From NCBI GenBank assembly GCA_016869765.1, contig VGES01000038.1, forward strand, positions 1-32,442: a DNA stretch of 32,442 nucleotides, in the 5' to 3' direction. The stretch comes from Alphaproteobacteria bacterium. Its GTDB lineage: Bacteria > Pseudomonadota > Alphaproteobacteria > SHVP01. The notes under the pieces are model-generated. The model was not told the origin of the DNA, ran no database searches, and saw only the letters and a list, made by a program, of their open reading frames with translations. Positions 31,068 to 32,442 of this stretch are shown piece by piece. Made by a program: the position numbers and the translations under genes. Numbering within the stretch: position 1 is the first letter of the stretch; the number at the start of each line of letters is the position of its first letter.

Positions 31068-32442
31068 TTAGAACTGAGCGGCCAGATCATTGATGTCGGG
31101 CACATGGTCGATCTCTTGCAAGGCACGGTAGAGGCTCAGGGCGCGCTCCCTCGTCAACGACAAGGACGTGGACTCCAAGAACTTCTTCCGAACCATCGCT
31201 TCAGTCATTTGCTTCCCGGGCCGGCCGTAGGTCTCACGCATCGTGAGCCGCTTGCGGTAGGTTTGTCCGCCAGAGTCGATTTCGGCGGTGCCCGCGATAT
31301 CGAACCAGTTGACTCCGTCCCGGCTGCCGCGGGCACGCGCCAAAGACTCGCCTTCCTTGCCCCAGTAAGCCCGAGTCGCTTCGGGATCCTCGATGATCTT
31401 CACCATCGCTGACAGGCGCCGGCTCAACGGATCCGCAATGCGTTCCTTGCTGGCCCATTTGGGACCGGCTGGTATGCCCAAAATGATCATCGCCGTTCCC
31501 CATTGGGTGGAGTAGATCGCCTCCCAATAGTTGTCGGGTGCAGGTTCGTCCTGCCAGGGTCTGGTGTACATATTGGAAAGATAGAGCCGAACACCGGTGA
31601 TTGACCGTGGATCGAGGGAATGCTCGCCCATCAACTCAGCCACCGCTTGATTGGCCGCTTGGCCATGGGCACTGCTGACCCAGGGTTTCAGTTCCATCTC
31701 CTCTTCGACCCAATGGTAGGGCGTCGGCTGTCCGACAAGCACCGGCACATCATAGTCGTTCCGATGTTCGTCAATCTCGTCCGGTGCGCTCTCGAATCCA
31801 TGTCCAGCCATGACGGCAGCCTGAACGCCCATTCGGGCATTCACCAACGGGACAGCGATGCCGGCCGCCTGGGCGAACGGCGACATCCGTTTCGCAATAA
31901 ATGGATCGTCGGTCATGTTCTTGCGGGGCGGCATCTCCCACGCCAGGCTCATGGCCCGGGCGGTCGTTGCCGCATCATGACCAAGAAGCCGAGAAGCGAT
32001 CGCTGCCGCAACCGTGCGGTGCTGGACCGGTCCGGTCCGCGGCCAATCTCGCACCCGCGAAAAGTGGAACCGTCCGGCGAGAACATAACCGAGGCTCGTG
32101 GCCGTCATCACGTCGCGGCCGGATGCGCGCGTGCGCTGGCCCACAGCCAGGGCGGTATGCACACAGAGTGGCCCGATGTGGGTGCCGGGCCCAGTCTCCT
32201 GAAAGTTGGTCTGTCGGCATAGTTGTCCGTTCACCCCAGCCGCCAACTCGGCTGGCACCCTGGCGCCGTCGCCGATCAAGACGGCCTCGGGACGACCCCC
32301 CAGTTCCTTGGCGTATGCAAGAAGCGCCTTCCCAGTAAATGCTGCGCCCATGTAGGTGATACAAACTTGGTCGATAACCATGCGTCGGATCGCATCGAAA
32401 GTCGTACCGGGTATGGCCGTCCAGGGTGTCTCCGCGACTTCT
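31068..32442 (-). CDS. MmgE/PrpD family protein (5' end beyond the window)
   Basis: At least 457 residues are visible. An ATG at 32381 exists, but the frame stays open to the window edge and reads E-V-A-E-T-P-W-T-A-I-P-G-T-T-F-D-A-I-R-R before it. That matches the usual PrpD N-terminal helix, so the true start lies outside. Further on are Y-M-G-A-A-F-T-G-K-A, Q-T-N-F-Q-E-T (near the family's active-site loop), S-S-A-H-G-Q-A-A-N-Q-A-V and a C-terminal K-K-F-L-E-S-T region. The family includes 2-methylcitrate dehydratase, cis-aconitate decarboxylase and many uncharacterised dehydratases/lyases. This one is divergent from PrpD itself, and no other methylcitrate-cycle gene is in view, so the substrate is unknown. 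Confidence 0.85.
   Translation of the reverse strand, partial: EVAETPWTAIPGTTFDAIRRMVIDQVCITYMGAAFTGKALLAYAKELGGRPEAVLIGDGARVPAELAAGVNGQLCRQTNFQETGPGTHIGPLCVHTALAVGQRTRASGRDVMTATSLGYVLAGRFHFSRVRDWPRTGPVQHRTVAAAIASRLLGHDAATTARAMSLAWEMPPRKNMTDDPFIAKRMSPFAQAAGIAVPLVNARMGVQAAVMAGHGFESAPDEIDEHRNDYDVPVLVGQPTPYHWVEEEMELKPWVSSAHGQAANQAVAELMGEHSLDPRSITGVRLYLSNMYTRPWQDEPAPDNYWEAIYSTQWGTAMIILGIPAGPKWASKERIADPLSRRLSAMVKIIEDPEATRAYWGKEGESLARARGSRDGVNWFDIAGTAEIDSGGQTYRKRLTMRETYGRPGKQMTEAMVRKKFLESTSLSLTRERALSLYRALQEIDHVPDINDLAAQF

Overview
The window is GC-rich and densely coded on both strands. Start and stop codons repeatedly overlap (ATGA, GTGA, GTG starts), and palindromic repeats of the CCCCTCACCC / CTCTCCC type lie between genes. 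With branched-chain-type ABC uptake clusters, FkbM methyltransferase and MmgE/PrpD genes, this points to an alphaproteobacterium (Rhizobiales/Rhodospirillales-like). That is inference; there is no rRNA or tRNA gene in the window to place it.

Layout. 1-99: 3' end of an IS630-type transposase. 112-2805 (minus): a zinc-type alcohol dehydrogenase/quinone reductase, a cyclic-nucleotide-binding DUF1003 membrane protein and a 2OG-Fe(II) oxygenase. 2004-3577: three blocks of hairpin-forming repeats surround a DUF559 endonuclease-like gene whose C-terminus is itself encoded by repeat. 3578-12077 (minus): a tight five-gene operon, transcribed galE - GH/GT2 fusion - ABC exporter - glycosyltransferase - secreted glycoside hydrolase. 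It looks like a complete glycan synthesis, export and trimming system, analogous in logic to cyclic-glucan ndvA/ndvB systems but of different composition. 12486-16052: an FAD dehydrogenase, an FkbM methyltransferase broken by one in-frame stop, and an AlkC-type DNA glycosylase.

16105-28663 looks like one catabolic regulon. A carotenoid oxygenase and a nitronate monooxygenase-like flavoprotein form a minus-strand operon. Next comes a regulator made of two fused HxlR domains. Divergent from it is a plus-strand series: livH, livM, livG, livF, acyl-CoA synthetase, periplasmic binding protein and two thiolases. A shared box (about GACTWGCRCTATRGAAC) lies in front of the flavoprotein gene, in the regulator/livH gap and in front of the binding protein. 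I infer uptake, CoA activation and thiolytic breakdown of a carboxylic acid, possibly an apocarotenoid or stilbene/aromatic cleavage product, under control of the tandem HxlR protein.

28664-31067 is decayed mobile and repeat DNA. Remnants of an IS481-like element and of a staphylococcal-nuclease-like gene flank two tandemly duplicated Sel1-repeat genes, one with one Sel1 repeat and one with six. 31068 to the right edge (minus) is an MmgE/PrpD-family protein cut by the window end.
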